Below the pieces are notes generated by a model. That model was not told the origin of the DNA. It saw only the letters and a program-made list of their open reading frames with translations, and searched no databases. Positions 1 to 12,371 of a DNA stretch of 64,000 bases are shown one piece after another. The stretch is from the NCBI RefSeq assembly GCF_000512565.2, contig NC_089301.1:1302001-1366000 (forward strand). The letters are read 5' to 3'. The position numbers and the translations under genes were made by a program. Every line of letters starts with the position of its first letter. Position 1 is the first letter of the stretch. Source of the stretch: Kwoniella dejecticola CBS 10117. Lineage: Eukaryota > Basidiomycota > Tremellomycetes > Tremellales > Cryptococcaceae.

Positions 1-495
1 CAGGCGCTTGTGGCTCCCTAGACCCGAAGGTGTTCAAGGGCGTTTCAAAGTTAGAATAGTCCGAGATTGAATTACCTGAAACGCATCCAACGGATCGTCT
101 TGACAACCGAGCGACCACGCACAGCTTCCAAACGGTCGCTTTGATGCGCTTTCAACGTGAAGGCACGTCGGCTTGGTGATAGAGTCGCATTTCTCCGTCA
201 TCGTGATGTGTCTATCCCAAGGATGGGAAAGTACGAATGAACGGAACTCCCAACATACCCTATATAAGGGGGCTGGGTCGATGACTTGGCCTGTCAAGCA
301 TCATACAGTGCAGGCGTTGAGCGTCCATCTCCATTTCCATCTGATCTTTCGTCTTGGTAGTTCTTGTTTCGTTTGACTTTCTTTTCAATTTCGGATCGTT
401 CGATATACCGATCTTTTCCAGCAAAAAGCCGTTGAACGGCGAAAGCCACACTTTACTTTCTTTCAGCATCAGCTTCTTAAGCTGAAATTCTGACG
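1..495. promoter_or_regulatory. Upstream region of the YPxLxIYP-repeat gene
   Basis: I see no supportable gene here. The stretch is the probable promoter and 5' leader of the plus-strand gene whose ATG is at 496. A TATA-like octamer (TATATAAG) lies at about 261-268, followed by pyrimidine-rich sequence typical of a fungal 5' UTR. The small ORFs on both strands have no ATG context or domain signal that I trust. Confidence 0.5.
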
Positions 496-3400
496 ATGTC
501 TTCACCACTACGACCACCCTTTCGGAATCGGTCCCAGACTCAATCGCACTTGAGCTACAAACCCATACCTGAGTTCAGCCCTAATACCTCCACTGGGTGG
601 AGAGGCGGCGAGGTGCAGCAAAAATGGTTCTTGCTTGTGCAGTACGGCGAGGAGTTCTTAGTGGATGGCGAACCCAGAAGCGAGTGCGACGAAGATGAAT
701 CAGGCGGAAGTTTGCTTGTGATCTTGCAGCATACAGTGAGCTGGACGGCATGCAATATCACACCCTAAGGATTGTAGCATCAAGCTGAGATTTGGTCTTT
801 TTTTGCTTGATAGGCACACCAACAGATCATCCATTTACTCTCTCAGCTTCATCTACCCTCACCTTTAGGTCTTTCTGTACACCTGATCCTACCAGACGCA
901 AAATGTAACCCGAGATTGACGGACACGATCTGGCCCACGTTCTTTTCGTCATATTTCCTGACACCTCAATTATCTCAACCTCATCAAGCAAGCGCGGGTC
1001 TGCCTATAGCTGCCACTGTAGTCCTCAAGATCGATAAGCGGAAGGCAAGATGGTATGATGGCTGGAAGCGAGATTCACATGACGGGTTAATCAGTAAATG
1101 GGTCAATCTCACAAAGACCGCTTTTTCATCCGAATTTGTCGAGCGATCCTCGAATTCGATCGATGAATTGCCTCTGAAATCTTCGAGAGTATTATCTATC
1201 GATATGTCACATCCGTTCACCGACTCACCTTACGATAACTCTATGGACTCCATCATCGCTGAGCGAGATCACGCTTCCATCCATGCCGATGGAAGCGATC
1301 TCAGATATCGACAGCGTGACAACTCGGCGGACGACGAGCAATCTAATGCCCTCGGATCCAAAATCCAATCCGAAATGTCACCTGCATCCCACTTGGAAGT
1401 CTCCGAAGAAGTGGCCACAATCACTCTCCCACCTCTATCCGCTTTCTCCACTCCCAACCAGGTCGAAGACACCTCGAGAAGCTCTACACCACTGTCATTC
1501 CACTCGATACCTTATTCGCCGCTGTGCACTCTGCCGGATCCAGGTGCTCTAGCTACTCAGCCCTTCCTGAAAGAGCTCTATCAAAACATCTCCATCACTC
1601 GAGGCCGATCCGACTCTGATCTAGCCGGACGAAGGGGCCAGGAAAGCCTGACGATCGATACACAGAGAGAGGTTCGTCCTCCGTGGGCCGATTTGGGGTC
1701 AACAATGTGGTCTGCAGGTACGAGCTGGGGTCCGCCAACTACTCCTGAAGGATGGGATCTGTCGCCTACTTCCAGAAAACAGTTATTCTTAGAAAAAGCA
1801 GAAGACAGGTCCCAGTACGCCGAGCCTGTTCCTCCATTAGAGCAGATTGTGCCAGTCGATGTTTCTGCGCCAATCGATTTTTCCCGTTCCCCGATCAGAC
1901 TCAGCGCTGGATCTTCCCTTCGTAACGCCTCGTCAGGAGTCGACTCGCCCTTGGAAGAGGTCTTGAGGGACTTCAACACAAACGGTAGCCCTGGAGATAA
2001 GCCCGATCACAGTCACGGCCAGTGGACGTTTCTACCGAAAGGTCCGGTAACTCCCACACCATGGGAATTCGGGTGGCCATTCCGTCCAATCATCGCTATA
2101 CATCCTCAATCTCATCCGGCTTCTATCACCACACACAACTCAGCGTCAGCTCCGTCAGAAACCTCTGCTTCTCCTGAATTTGGTGTTTCCACCGACGAGA
2201 CTGCACGGTCGCACAATCGAGAGATTCGTAGATCCAGCTTATCATTCAGCGAGATCAGCCAGGAGATCCAGTTTTTCGACACTCAGTCTCAGGTGATCCA
2301 ATATCAGCTCGAACAATCGTTTTCTCCGGCTCCAGGTACGACTCAATACAAACTCCAACACTTCCAAGATGGTCCGACACGAGACAACATCTTAGGTTCA
2401 ATTTCGGCCGATTCTAACGATACACTGTTCTCAGACACCTGCAATATCCATTTCGAGTTCGATCAACCGCCGCACTCCCCCGAATCCCCTGCAGGGTCGA
2501 CCTCTTCGCCAGTCGAACAGATCGTGCTGACTTCACTGTCCTCGCCATATGAAGAACCTAATTCCGTCTTCCTTCAACCGCACATCCCGCAATACGAGCC
2601 CGAATCACCGTTCGGCCTCGATATACCTGTATCCCCATACGATGAGGACACGCCAGAGGAACGCCGGTATACTGAAGCGGAGATTGATACTGCGCTGCAT
2701 ATGGGTGGCTCGATGTTGACTCGCGCTTCAAACGTTCCTAGCGGACCATGTCAACTCGACGTGATTGAAGAGATGTCTGATTCGGAAGTTTCCTCACCAG
2801 TGACAGAAGACGTGATGGCGACTCTTCCTTCGCCTGCCGTAAGCCTGACGCTGGAACACCCGCCGCTGCAAATTAACCCTCGACTCTTTCAGCACGATCA
2901 GACCCAACATTGCAGTCCAGAGAGTCCAATGCATCACAGCGAGGACAACATGTCTCCGATTTGGCATTCGGCGCACGATCATGACTACACCGTAGGAGGT
3001 TTACGAACGGAAAGAAGGATTGTACCGGCCTTGCCAGACCCTCACATCAGGCTCAGCATATTCACTTTCGATAGCGACTTACCTATACCTTCTCCTCGCA
3101 ATGCTTTACACGCTCAACAAGTCGAACGACCATCTCCTCCACCTTTCGAGCGATACTCGCATGCTGAGGCGGATATCAGTCTGCCCTTCTTCACACCTGC
3201 CGAAAGACTGAATCACCCGACTGACCGCAGGAATCAAGATAAAGATGAGCTCGAAGGCGGGAGCAGATTTCGATCAAGCATCATGGGACGGATGGGCAAT
3301 ATTAAACCCCTGTTCCGATCCAAATCCCAAGTTGACCCATCCTCACGATCCCGTGCGACCAAGCTCACTCATCAGAGAACGCCATCTTACCCTTCAGAGC

Positions 3401-5510
3401 TAGCTCACGAGGCAAACGCAAGCATGCTCTCGTTCAAATCGGATACCGAGAGTGTCCAGACGGTCACTTCGTCCACATCGAAAACACCCAGAAGACCGAT
3501 GAAGAGATTAAGTCGAGCGTTGTCGGGTTTTGGGGGAAGCCCAAGGGGAGGGCCGGTAAATCCTCTGTCAATTATGAAACGAGGTGAGTCATATATCGTC
3601 CTTGTCCTCGTCCACGTCGTCGTTACCAAATCGATCCGGGTATTTCACAAGAAGGATCGAGGTGCTAATTCTGGTTCGTGCCGATCAGCGAATTCGACAG
3701 ATTTGAACTCGTCAGGTAATTCCGATTATCCCAACTTGATGATTTGTAAGTCGATATCACCGTATTGAATTACCGTAGAGATACTGCACTGTGTTGACCT
3801 TTACTTTGAACCTCTTCAGATCCGCCTCGTATACCCCCAGTAGACATACCGATCTACAGTGGCATCTATCCAAATTTGGTTATATATCCGTCGTCGACCA
3901 AACAAGACGATCAGATGCACAAGCAGGTCGACAGGGACAGTTCGAGGTCGATCGAGCCTATCAAAATCGGATTGACGGCATACCGCTACCCCGATATCAG
4001 CCTATATCCTCCCACTATGACCCGCAACTTGGCTCGTCAAGCTCATGAAATTCGGACGATTCCTATCTTGGATCATGCCATCTTTTACCCCAATATCGTA
4101 CTCTACGCTCCATTGGCGACCGGCTCTACAACGGTCAAGGTTCTACTCCGCCCAACCGTCTACCCCGATATAATCATATATCCTGCTTCGACCAAGTATT
4201 CATATTCAAGAGAGACGACTCGTATCGAGCCAATCAAGATCCTGCTTCACCCAATCATGTATCCCGACCTGTCCATCTATCCGTCCATCAGCAACATTTC
4301 AACCTCAGGGCAGACTATCCCCGTGGAAAGTATAAAAATACTGCCTCACCCGATTTTCTATCCTAATTTACTCATCTACCCACCTCAGAAAAACTTGCGT
4401 CTGTCACAGGCACAAGCTCAAGCTCCAGTACGGGCGATCCGGGTATTACTCTGTCCGACAAATTACCCAGCCATGTCGATTTACCCAAGGGTAATTCCCA
4501 TAATATTGAGAAAATTCGTTTATCCCAATATCGTGATCTATCCATGCTGCGATAAAGGGGTACAAAAAATCAAAGAGGAGATCAGTGAGTTATCTAAATT
4601 TCCCCTCACAAGTTGGCCATCGTCGGTGAGCTGATCAACGCATCGATTAATTAGTCAATGAGAAAAGCCATAAAGATACCCAATTCCCAAGTACGCCAAC
4701 TACGCATACGCATACGCCTACGCAGGATCCTAAAGAATTGTTGATCAAAGCTAGAAGGTCGTACTCCAATCTAAGAGCTTCATTAGGTCCGTTCGCTTTG
4801 CCTTCTGCAGGCTACGATGGCTGATACATAATTTTTGTTTAGATCTTGGGACCCGTATTCCACCTCTGGACAAGATTAGCTACCACCATCATCGAGGCGC
4901 GTCAAGTATCAGTACGATCTCGTCAGTGATGACCACTGGACTAGTCACGCCGGTCGAAGAATTGCCCCCTATACGTCCAAGAGTGACGCCCAGCTTTCTG
5001 AAAACATCGGATCTTTCGCTGGGTATGAGCGAAGTCGAAGTCGAGAATTTGATGCCGATGTCGATACCGACGTATTTCCCAAACACGACAACAACCAATT
5101 CGCCCGAAGAGATGACCAGCGTCAACACGGCGCGAAGTTCCAGTTCTAGCGCTGAATCCTCTGATGCCAAGTTGGAAGGTAGAAAACAGAGGAGTAATAC
5201 TTTAGTGTCAGAAAGGTTGTTAGCGTTCTCGGAAAGACAAAGTGAGTCGAGTCAGCCCCGGCCGGACTTAGAGCGATAGCGTGTTCATGCTGAGACTGAT
5301 GCTAATTCTGATATTGTTCTGATAGATCTGGTACCCCCTCCACCAGTCCCATACGTCCGAAGTTCGAGGAGCAACACCATTAACAGCTCGAACGTGATTT
5401 CACCACCGCCTCCTTCTTTTGCCTCAGCGTCTCCTCGTTCGCCAGAAGCCAAGGATGACGGAAGAAGGGTCGGTCGGTTGTCGAGAGACTTGATGAAGAA
5501 TTGGCTTTGA
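496..5510 (+). CDS. Large Ser/Pro-rich protein with a tandem YPxLxIYP repeat array
   Basis: I do not recognise this protein. The spliced model has eight exons: 496-709, 814-904, 993-3583, 3689-3745, 3820-4584, 4655-4786, 4843-5241 and 5326-5510. They total 4434 nt, or 1477 aa. ATG 496 is the first usable start; the long central frame otherwise has no ATG at its 5' end. Residues 1 to about 130 look globular (aromatic- and charge-containing, with RKARWYDGWKR). Residues 130-960 are low-complexity, rich in Ser, Pro, Glu and Asp, and probably disordered. Residues about 979-1235 carry nine copies of a Tyr-Pro-x-hydrophobic-x-Ile-Tyr-Pro motif, several preceded by a (V/I)ExIKILxHP-like segment. The C-terminus is again Ser/Pro-rich. 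No signal peptide or membrane span is visible. A cortical or scaffold role is only a guess. The first intron (GTTTGC donor) and the intron at 4787 (GTCCGT donor) are the weakest junctions. Confidence 0.75.
3727..4551 (+). repeat. Protein-level tandem array, nine YPxLxIYP motifs
   Basis: In the spliced frame the motif reads YPNLMIYP, YPNLVIYP, YPDISLYP, YPNIVLYA, YPDIIIYP, YPDLSIYP, YPNLLIYP, YPAMSIYP and YPNIVIYP. Later copies are spaced roughly 25-40 residues apart. Between them the linkers often end in a basic/hydrophobic KILxHP-like stretch, so the real unit is longer than the core motif. The first copy is cut by the intron at 3746-3819, which restores Tyr-Pro exactly. DNA identity between units is low, so the array is old or constrained at the protein level. 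Confidence 0.8.
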
Positions 5511-5640
5511 TCGCTCGAGGTGTTGTGTGTACGAGTATGTTCGTCGCCAGAATTATGTGTTTTGACTGTAATTTTAGATGAGATGATACAGTACAATGCA
5601 TATGGATGCTGGAGATCAAGCCCGGAATGAAATGAAGAAG

Positions 5641-6531
5641 TTAATCTGACGAAGCGCAACCTTTGCAGCCTGTAATTCAAAGCAAGGTCAGCTTTCTCCC
5701 CTTCATGCCACCTCGCATCGTATATCTCTACGAGGAGAGCGTCTACACGCAAAGTGAAGGTGTGAAGCAGACAGAAGAAATCTAAAATAGAATGCTGTCT
5801 TATAGAGAACACTCACCACAATGAGGACATTCCACGACGGTACCCTTCTTCAACTGCGCCTTCGGCACACGACATATACACGTCGATCCTTGGAAATTCA
5901 TGTCTTTGGTTTGTATACACCGCACGCAGCATAACTTCTCGTATCCTTGTCTGCGATTCCAAAGTGATGAGTCAGCTTGTTGTGAACTACTCAGTCTCAA
6001 AGATAGCTGATCATTTTACTCACTTCTTCCACTTCGCTATCAAACTAGAATTATCAAATGCAAACGAATCAGCTTCCAATTATACTTTCAATATGAAAAT
6101 GGGACCTCGTATGAGGCGTCTTACTCACTTCGCATCTGCATACCCTTGCTTCAATAACCAATCATACAGCTCCCTCGATATCAATTCTCGCTTGTAGTAC
6201 AAATCGTATATATACCGCGACCGAGCATGTGCTATACGCATTACCGGCCTGAGCGATATACTGTCAGTATTGTCTGCATGGCCCATTGCAGATCCGACAC
6301 CGCCTGCTGTGTTGAAGAGATCTGACTCACCACACAGACTCCACTTTCCTCTTTCCTTCATGCGAATCATTCTCTGCATCCCTCATCTTCTTCTCGTAAT
6401 CTTCTAAAACATCCCTGCGCACACCAAGAAATATGAGCTTATTGCCCCGAAAAGAAGCAAATTCCTGCTCACTGTATGTCCTCGTATCCCTCAGGAGGGG
6501 GTTTTGTCCTCTGCGTCCTTATTTTCGGCAT
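5641..6531 (-). CDS. BUD31: Pre-mRNA splicing factor BUD31 (G10 family, Cwc14)
   Basis: BUD31 is a small, highly conserved zinc-binding subunit of the activated spliceosome. The six-exon model (6473-6531, 6331-6414, 6129-6248, 6024-6044, 5817-5950, 5641-5669) sums to 447 nt, or 148 aa, the usual family length. Diagnostic stretches are all present: the N-terminal MPKIRT with PPPEGYEDI, LEDYEKKMRDAE, MRIAHARSRYIYDLYYKR, ELYDWLLKQGYADANLIAKW, then the Cys-rich C-terminus YEKLCCVRCIQT, CICRVPK and ECPHCGCKGC. The 21-nt fourth exon encodes only LIAKWK. The gene converges on the repeat-protein gene (130 bp between stops) and diverges from the next gene to the right. It is an intron-rich gene whose product works in splicing. 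Confidence 0.97.
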
Positions 6532-6917
6532 CCTCTCGACTCGTGATCGATCTGTAGTGTGATATGTAAGACGATAATGGCTGTGATGATTGTTATGTTA
6601 AGCATGCGAGTAATGGTCAACTTACCGAACGTCTCGAAGGTGATCACTAAACAGGATAAAATTATTAAACACCCGAAAAATAAATGATGACATGGTGGGT
6701 TGATGGTGTGTTTGCCACCTTACGTAAATGTTACGTATGATTTGTTTTTGTTTCTAGGTTGGAGGAGGAGACAGAATTACCAAAAGAGCCATCAAACTAC
6801 TTGCTATAGACGACTTGGTCCTCCCTATCCTTCACCTGCGATTCAGCTACATTGATACCATTTGGACTAATGACACCAGCATAGTCCATCGCCTACCAAT
6901 AACATACTCTGGTCGAC
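6532..6917. promoter_or_regulatory. Shared divergent promoter of BUD31 and the 6918 gene
   Basis: This 386-bp gap separates two divergent start codons. It contains AT-rich sequence and no ORF worth calling. I see no clear TATA box. Confidence 0.4.
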
Positions 6918-8597
6918 ATGGGCAAGTGGAGTGCAAGGGAGTACGATGCTGTGTTGGCGGACAAAATCACCAAGCTGTTGTAAGTTCCTTTCCTTGTCCT
7001 TCAAACCTCGTTCCAATGGCTGGGGGTCATTACGGTCATCGTCCGCCCTTTTCATCGTAGCATGATGCTGGCCGGGACTGACTAGCTGTTGCTCTCACTT
7101 ATCTTGATTTGCCCTCACATCGCCATTGTCGCCATTCGCAACCCCCTCCTTTCCCTTCTCATCCTCCCATCATTCCTCCGTTCCGCCTCATGTCACCGCA
7201 TCAACAGCGAGCATGCTGTCGAAAACATCGAAAAGCGAGGTATAATCATACCCGATAAACGTTTCCGCCCATTCATCAAGCAACTGGATGCGGATAATAC
7301 AGACACGCAGCGTGCGTTTGAGCGATTCATACTAGTGCGTATTCCATCCTTCTTCCGTGCTTGGTCGCCGCTGATTGGTTTCAAACCCCAGAACCAATGG
7401 TCATTGAGAACGTATGATCTACCTTCAGCTTCTACATCGATGGGTCCTTCCGGATTGCCTGTTCCTGCGACGAGGGACCGGCACACCATGTTTGACAGAA
7501 CACACAACTTCGACACCCCGGAAATACGAGCACTGAATCGAGTTCGAGCTCCCTCACTACAAGATAGAGTCAGTCTGAGACGAGAAAGCAGGGTGCTTCC
7601 GCGACGTCGACAATCAATCATCGACTTTGGACTCCCCGATTTAGTTTCGAGTACTGATACTTCGCCTCGTCCCGCTTCGCTCAGCGGAGCAAGAGGTTTC
7701 AATTCCCGGCCCCGTGAAAGTGGAGATATGGCAGACTTCCGAATCAACAGAGATGGCTCGATAGAGCCTGTCAGTCCACCGAGCGCAGCAAGTAGAGCAT
7801 GGCTAGAAGATTTCAACCGATCCCACAATAATAACCAAACTGATTCATATCAAGCCCGTCGACGAAGAATGAACCCAACAGCTCGTGATGCTCAAGCCCC
7901 ATCTTTCATATACGATTCAGACGCTACCTCGGTCCCCGATGAGCTCGATACCCTCCTCGATAGACAGAACGATGATGGAATCGTAAATGGAAGTGGGAGT
8001 GGAAGCGGAGTCATTGGTAGACGAAGAGTAAGACCGTGGGACAGTGCATCAGACCTTGACGAGGAAATACGGAATACCGGTGAACAGATGAGAAGGATAC
8101 GAAGAAGACGCGAATACGTGGATCGTGCGATGGCTCAAGATGCTGCAGATGGATTCATACCTGGCCCAGCTGAACGTAGCTCGCCAAGACAGCAGAATAA
8201 TTATTCGGCGGAAAGTGATCCGCTGGGGCAGAGATTCTCGCTTCCTCCCCTGTCTTCGGATATGCTAAACAGCATGGCCGGTCGCCACGCAGGAGAAATT
8301 AGAGATGGAAGGCGAGATGGCGTAGTATTCGATGATCCTGCTTTTGACGATATCCTGGCTGGCCTCGCTTCGCCTGCTCCCGAAGGCGATCCATCGACTA
8401 TGATCAGAGATAGTGTTGGAGATGGGGATGGACAAGCCGGTGATCAAAACAATCAAGGTTCAGCAGGGGAGGCGGTCGTGGTAAGGACAAATGGGAATGA
8501 GACGGTGAATGGAGACGCGACTGAAGGAAGAGAGGACGATGCAGAGACGATTGTATTCGACGATCTCAACCTTGAGGTCTTTGTTCATTCACCATAA
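6918..8597 (+). CDS. Unrecognised hydrophilic protein
   Basis: I do not recognise a family. The preferred model has exons 6918-6979, 7208-7334 and 7392-8597, giving 464 aa. The N-terminal 80 residues (MGKWSAREYDAVLADKITKLFEHAVEN..., then DKRFRPFIKQLD) look like a small helical domain. The rest is rich in Arg, Ser, Asp and Gly, with basic runs such as RRIRRRREYVDRA and acidic tails (DDAETIVFDDL), suggesting disorder and perhaps a nuclear location. The second intron (7335-7391, GTGCGT donor, CTGAT branch, CAG acceptor) is 57 nt, has no stop and keeps frame, so the retained form (483 aa) is also open. The first intron is 228 nt, long for this window. The start is chosen because the long frame has no ATG of its own near the 5' end. 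Confidence 0.6.
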
Positions 8598-11500
8598 GTT
8601 GTTGGTGTTGTGCGTTATAGGCACCTGGTAATTCCGAGCTCATGCGAGTATACCAGCTACCAGATCAGCTGTACTGTACTGTACTATATCAAATACAAGC
8701 CCGATTGTATTATTCCCAGCAAATTCATTACCCATCATGTTGATATTCCCCATTGTTGTGTCGTTGTGTCAAAACTATATGATGTTCATGTAGATCTGTT
8801 CCTACCTATCATAATAACGCCAAATAACGAACCATGTATACATCCATACGTCTGTCAATATACATCTGCAATCCATAGAAACAGATTGACAGATAGTACG
8901 TTGATACTCATTGCAAACAACAAGCTACACGTAAGTAGTAGGCCGTTCAGCTGTTCAGCTCGAGCTCCAAGAGACCAATTTATTGACGAAGCCCTCAAAG
9001 GGTTGAAAGGGTTGATCGGTCCGAAGGCAAAAAAAGCATATCGGGTCTACCTGAGCTCGTGACCAGAGCCACGGCCAGCCAGCCAACGCGTTCGCTTGTA
9101 GTGGCATCTTGATCTTTCTTGGGATGTCACCCGAAGCACTAGGGTGTCCGTCTATTTTGTCTCGCAGGCGGGGAAAAGCCAATGGTCCCTGGATTCCGGG
9201 CTATCGGAGAGAAGTTACCGCTTTTACCCTTGTTCATCCATGCCTGAAGCTTGTACCCTCAAATTTATCTCTGAAACATCTGTATCTCCCGTCTGATTCG
9301 TTTTGGTGTCCGGTGTGCATGAGATGCTGTGGAGCGAAACACATCTATATGCCACGGTTGGTAGACTCGTAGCTGGCGTACATATATTTGACCGATATCT
9401 GTCTCTTCATCTGCCTATGCCTATATCTATGCCTACCGAAGAAGTACCGTACGGTCTGTGTCGCGCTTACCGAAGGAACCGCTTCTCTGTGTTGACCGGA
9501 TGCCGAAAAGGCTCATCCATTCGCCTGCTAAGATGATCTTGCATAAAGCTCTCAAACTCGGAGTCGGAGTCCTCTTGCCCCGTCGCATGCACACATACAC
9601 ACCTTGTATACGTGTACGTAACCACGATCTTGAAGGCGTTACCTGTTCTTGATGGCTTCTACGCCTCATATTGGAGCACAGCATGGCACCATGAACCGGT
9701 AGTGACTACTTATCGGTCTTCTAAAGGTCTCATAAACATAATCGGCAAATCCCAAGGGAAACCGGAGAGTTTACAAGAGCAGAACCCTCAATTCCAAATA
9801 ACCTGCTTTACTGCCTCCCGAGGCAAGGCAACAGATCAACGCCAGAATAAGAATTGGTTAATTACAAATACAAATCAGAGAAACATATGGTATGATGACA
9901 TACGTCAGTCCGTGTTTTCCCCTTTGCTTTACCCTTGGGTTCCACCTTATATCCGTGTAGAACCTCTTGAATTACGCAATGAGTTGCAGAGAAAGAGATT
10001 CCAACTGATGGAACATCTGCAGAAAACGCGGAATACCCTACGCAGCACCCTCTTTTTGCCCTTGAAACTTGATAACCGCGGCATGGGTGGGCGTGAGACA
10101 AGAGGGTTTCTATCTATATTTCTATATGTGCTGCAATCGTTTTGTTTTTCCGATCCGATTGATGGGGGCAAACAGAAGTAGAGAAAGAGAAAGACAAACT
10201 TATATGAGTTGACCTGTTTATTTGATTTAATATGATCTGATCTGATCACTCCAAAAAGAAAACGAAAAAATCACAGTATCAATCTGGCTACCGTAGCTAC
10301 ATACAAAGCAAAAGCAGGCATTAGAGAGTCCTAAGGAAAAAGGGGAAAAAGAGCTTTTTGGCCCTTGATCTCTCGATACTTTCAAACGCAAAAGACCCTT
10401 ACACATCCACTTTAATTCATCATTCCTCCAAAATACCATACAACTACAACACTGCAACGCCTAGAAAAAAAGTTGATAAAGTTTGGTAGACAACCACGAT
10501 ATCAGCTTGCCTTCATACATAGGTCATTTCGGTATCCCCTCCATCGAGCTCGACGGACAGGTAATACTCACTCGGACTCGCGAATACCAGAAGAGCTTGC
10601 TAGGAGAAGCTCGAGATTTCGATTGGGCGCAACATCCTCGAAATTCCACGTTCTCTTTGGACCCGACGTATGCTATAATACACGACACACAGGATAAAGT
10701 CAGGAAAGACGAGACAACCTAGGATCATTTGGGATCTACACAATACACCCCAGTCTCGTGAGTATCTTCTTGCATCGACCTTCTGTCGAGCGGGTCCTAG
10801 ACCTTCAATCTTGCATCGACTATTTCGTTCTTGTTCGTCGCGTTTCCTTCCAGTCAGGTCTCCTACCCCCTCCCTCCGCATCTCTTGCAACCCTGTCGAA
10901 GGAAGATTACATGATGATCATATGATCGTCATCCTGATACACCTTAATGACGTTCTGCAGAATTGTCTTATCCCAGTCATCCTTTGGCCTAACAATCTCA
11001 TGTACGGGGCTAAACACGCATTTTGATCATTGTTCGGACCTGATCCGCATGGGTCTTTTTGATCTTGATCTTGATCTTGAGTTTTGATCTTTTTGATCTT
11101 TGCGTTGTTCAATTAAATAAATACCCTTGCTCACCCCTTACCTCGTTTCCAACCATCCTTTCATCCGTCTGTGGAAACGCCAATCATCTGATCATCCCCA
11201 CCCCTAACACACTGATCCCTTACATTACGCCCGAGATCCACGTCTTCCGCTCCGCCGGCTTCGGTTCTGGGGTAATTTTGCTTTCCATCTCTGTTGGTCT
11301 TGCTTTCCTGCCTCGTGCTTTGATGGGCGTTCCTGCCTTTTTGTGTGTATACATATCCTCCCACCGTCATCCGTCACCAATGAGTACGCGACAGGCTTGA
11401 GGCGGATTTTTCGGAATTTCGTCACAGTTTCGCATCTCCGTGAACCTGTCGGTGTTGTCTGTTGAAAGCGCGTTGTCTTGGCTTGTATGGCCTTTCTGCT

Positions 11501-12371
11501 TGTCTGTACCCAGTGGTCAAAGATTTATGCTGACCATGCATTATCGCTTATGATAATCCGCCTCGGAACCCTTTCACGCTTATACAAAATCCTCATCTCT
11601 ACTATTACCGCGCTTCGAATCCCTCTCCGAACATCTTTCACGACCCTCGACCCCTTGACAATCCTCCGTGCGTCTTCCCAAACCCTCTCACCGAATATCG
11701 CATGGACCCAATGACGCCAAATTGAAACGTACAATGAAATTGCATTGTTGCCGACCTCGAAACTCTTTCTCGGCCTGTGCAACCGTCTTCTCGACCTGTT
11801 CAATATTACACAACAAAAAGCAGTCCAGACTCGATAACCATCATCCTTTCGATAGATCATTCAGCTTTGTTCGCCCTCAAGTGTGTATACTCATACTGCG
11901 CATAATAACAACGTAGTCTAGTCCACCGGCCATTCCCGACTCTACATCAAAAGCATCAATCGACACGTCAAATTTTGATTTTTCTCTGCTTGATACGAAC
12001 CACACAAGTTTGCTAAATTCATCTCAATCTCAATCCAAGGCTTTTGTTCTGCGTTGTGACCGATTGACCGGAAGACTCAAAATCCCTCCAACTTCGTCAG
12101 TGATACCTCATCGCGCTGCATAGGCTCTCGAATCTCTCTAGTAGAAAAAGGACGATCTTCAACAGGCAAAGGAAAAGAATCTTAGGGAATACCGAAGGTG
12201 TCAGGTTAGATTAGAATACGATTAAATTTATCAGAACCCTTAAAATCACTGATACACATCATCCGCAATCCTCATCCCACAAATTTCAAAACAGTGAGCC
12301 AAAGGTCCTTCTTCTCTTTTTCTACCACATTCTCTATCTGCTGTGCACCCCATCACTCTTTCCCCTCTGAC
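8598..12371. promoter_or_regulatory. 3.8-kb gene-poor leader region upstream of the NRG1-like gene
   Basis: I find no convincing protein gene. The largest open frame (9612-10181, plus) starts at GTG and shows no domain. The stretch includes a cluster of TTGATCTT-type words at about 11055-11105, short GATCTGATCT repeats near 10230, and pyrimidine-rich sequence from 11100 onward that looks like a transcribed leader with many short upstream ORFs. A GTGAGC at 12294 could be a 5' UTR donor. It probably holds the promoter and a long 5' UTR of the zinc-finger gene, and the 3' UTR of the gene ending at 8597. Confidence 0.5.

Noticed and set aside
9612..10181. 189-codon plus-strand open frame upstream of the NRG1-like gene
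   Set aside because: It begins at GTG, has no recognisable domain, biased composition, and no splice-consistent neighbours. Long chance frames are expected in a 3.8-kb stretch.
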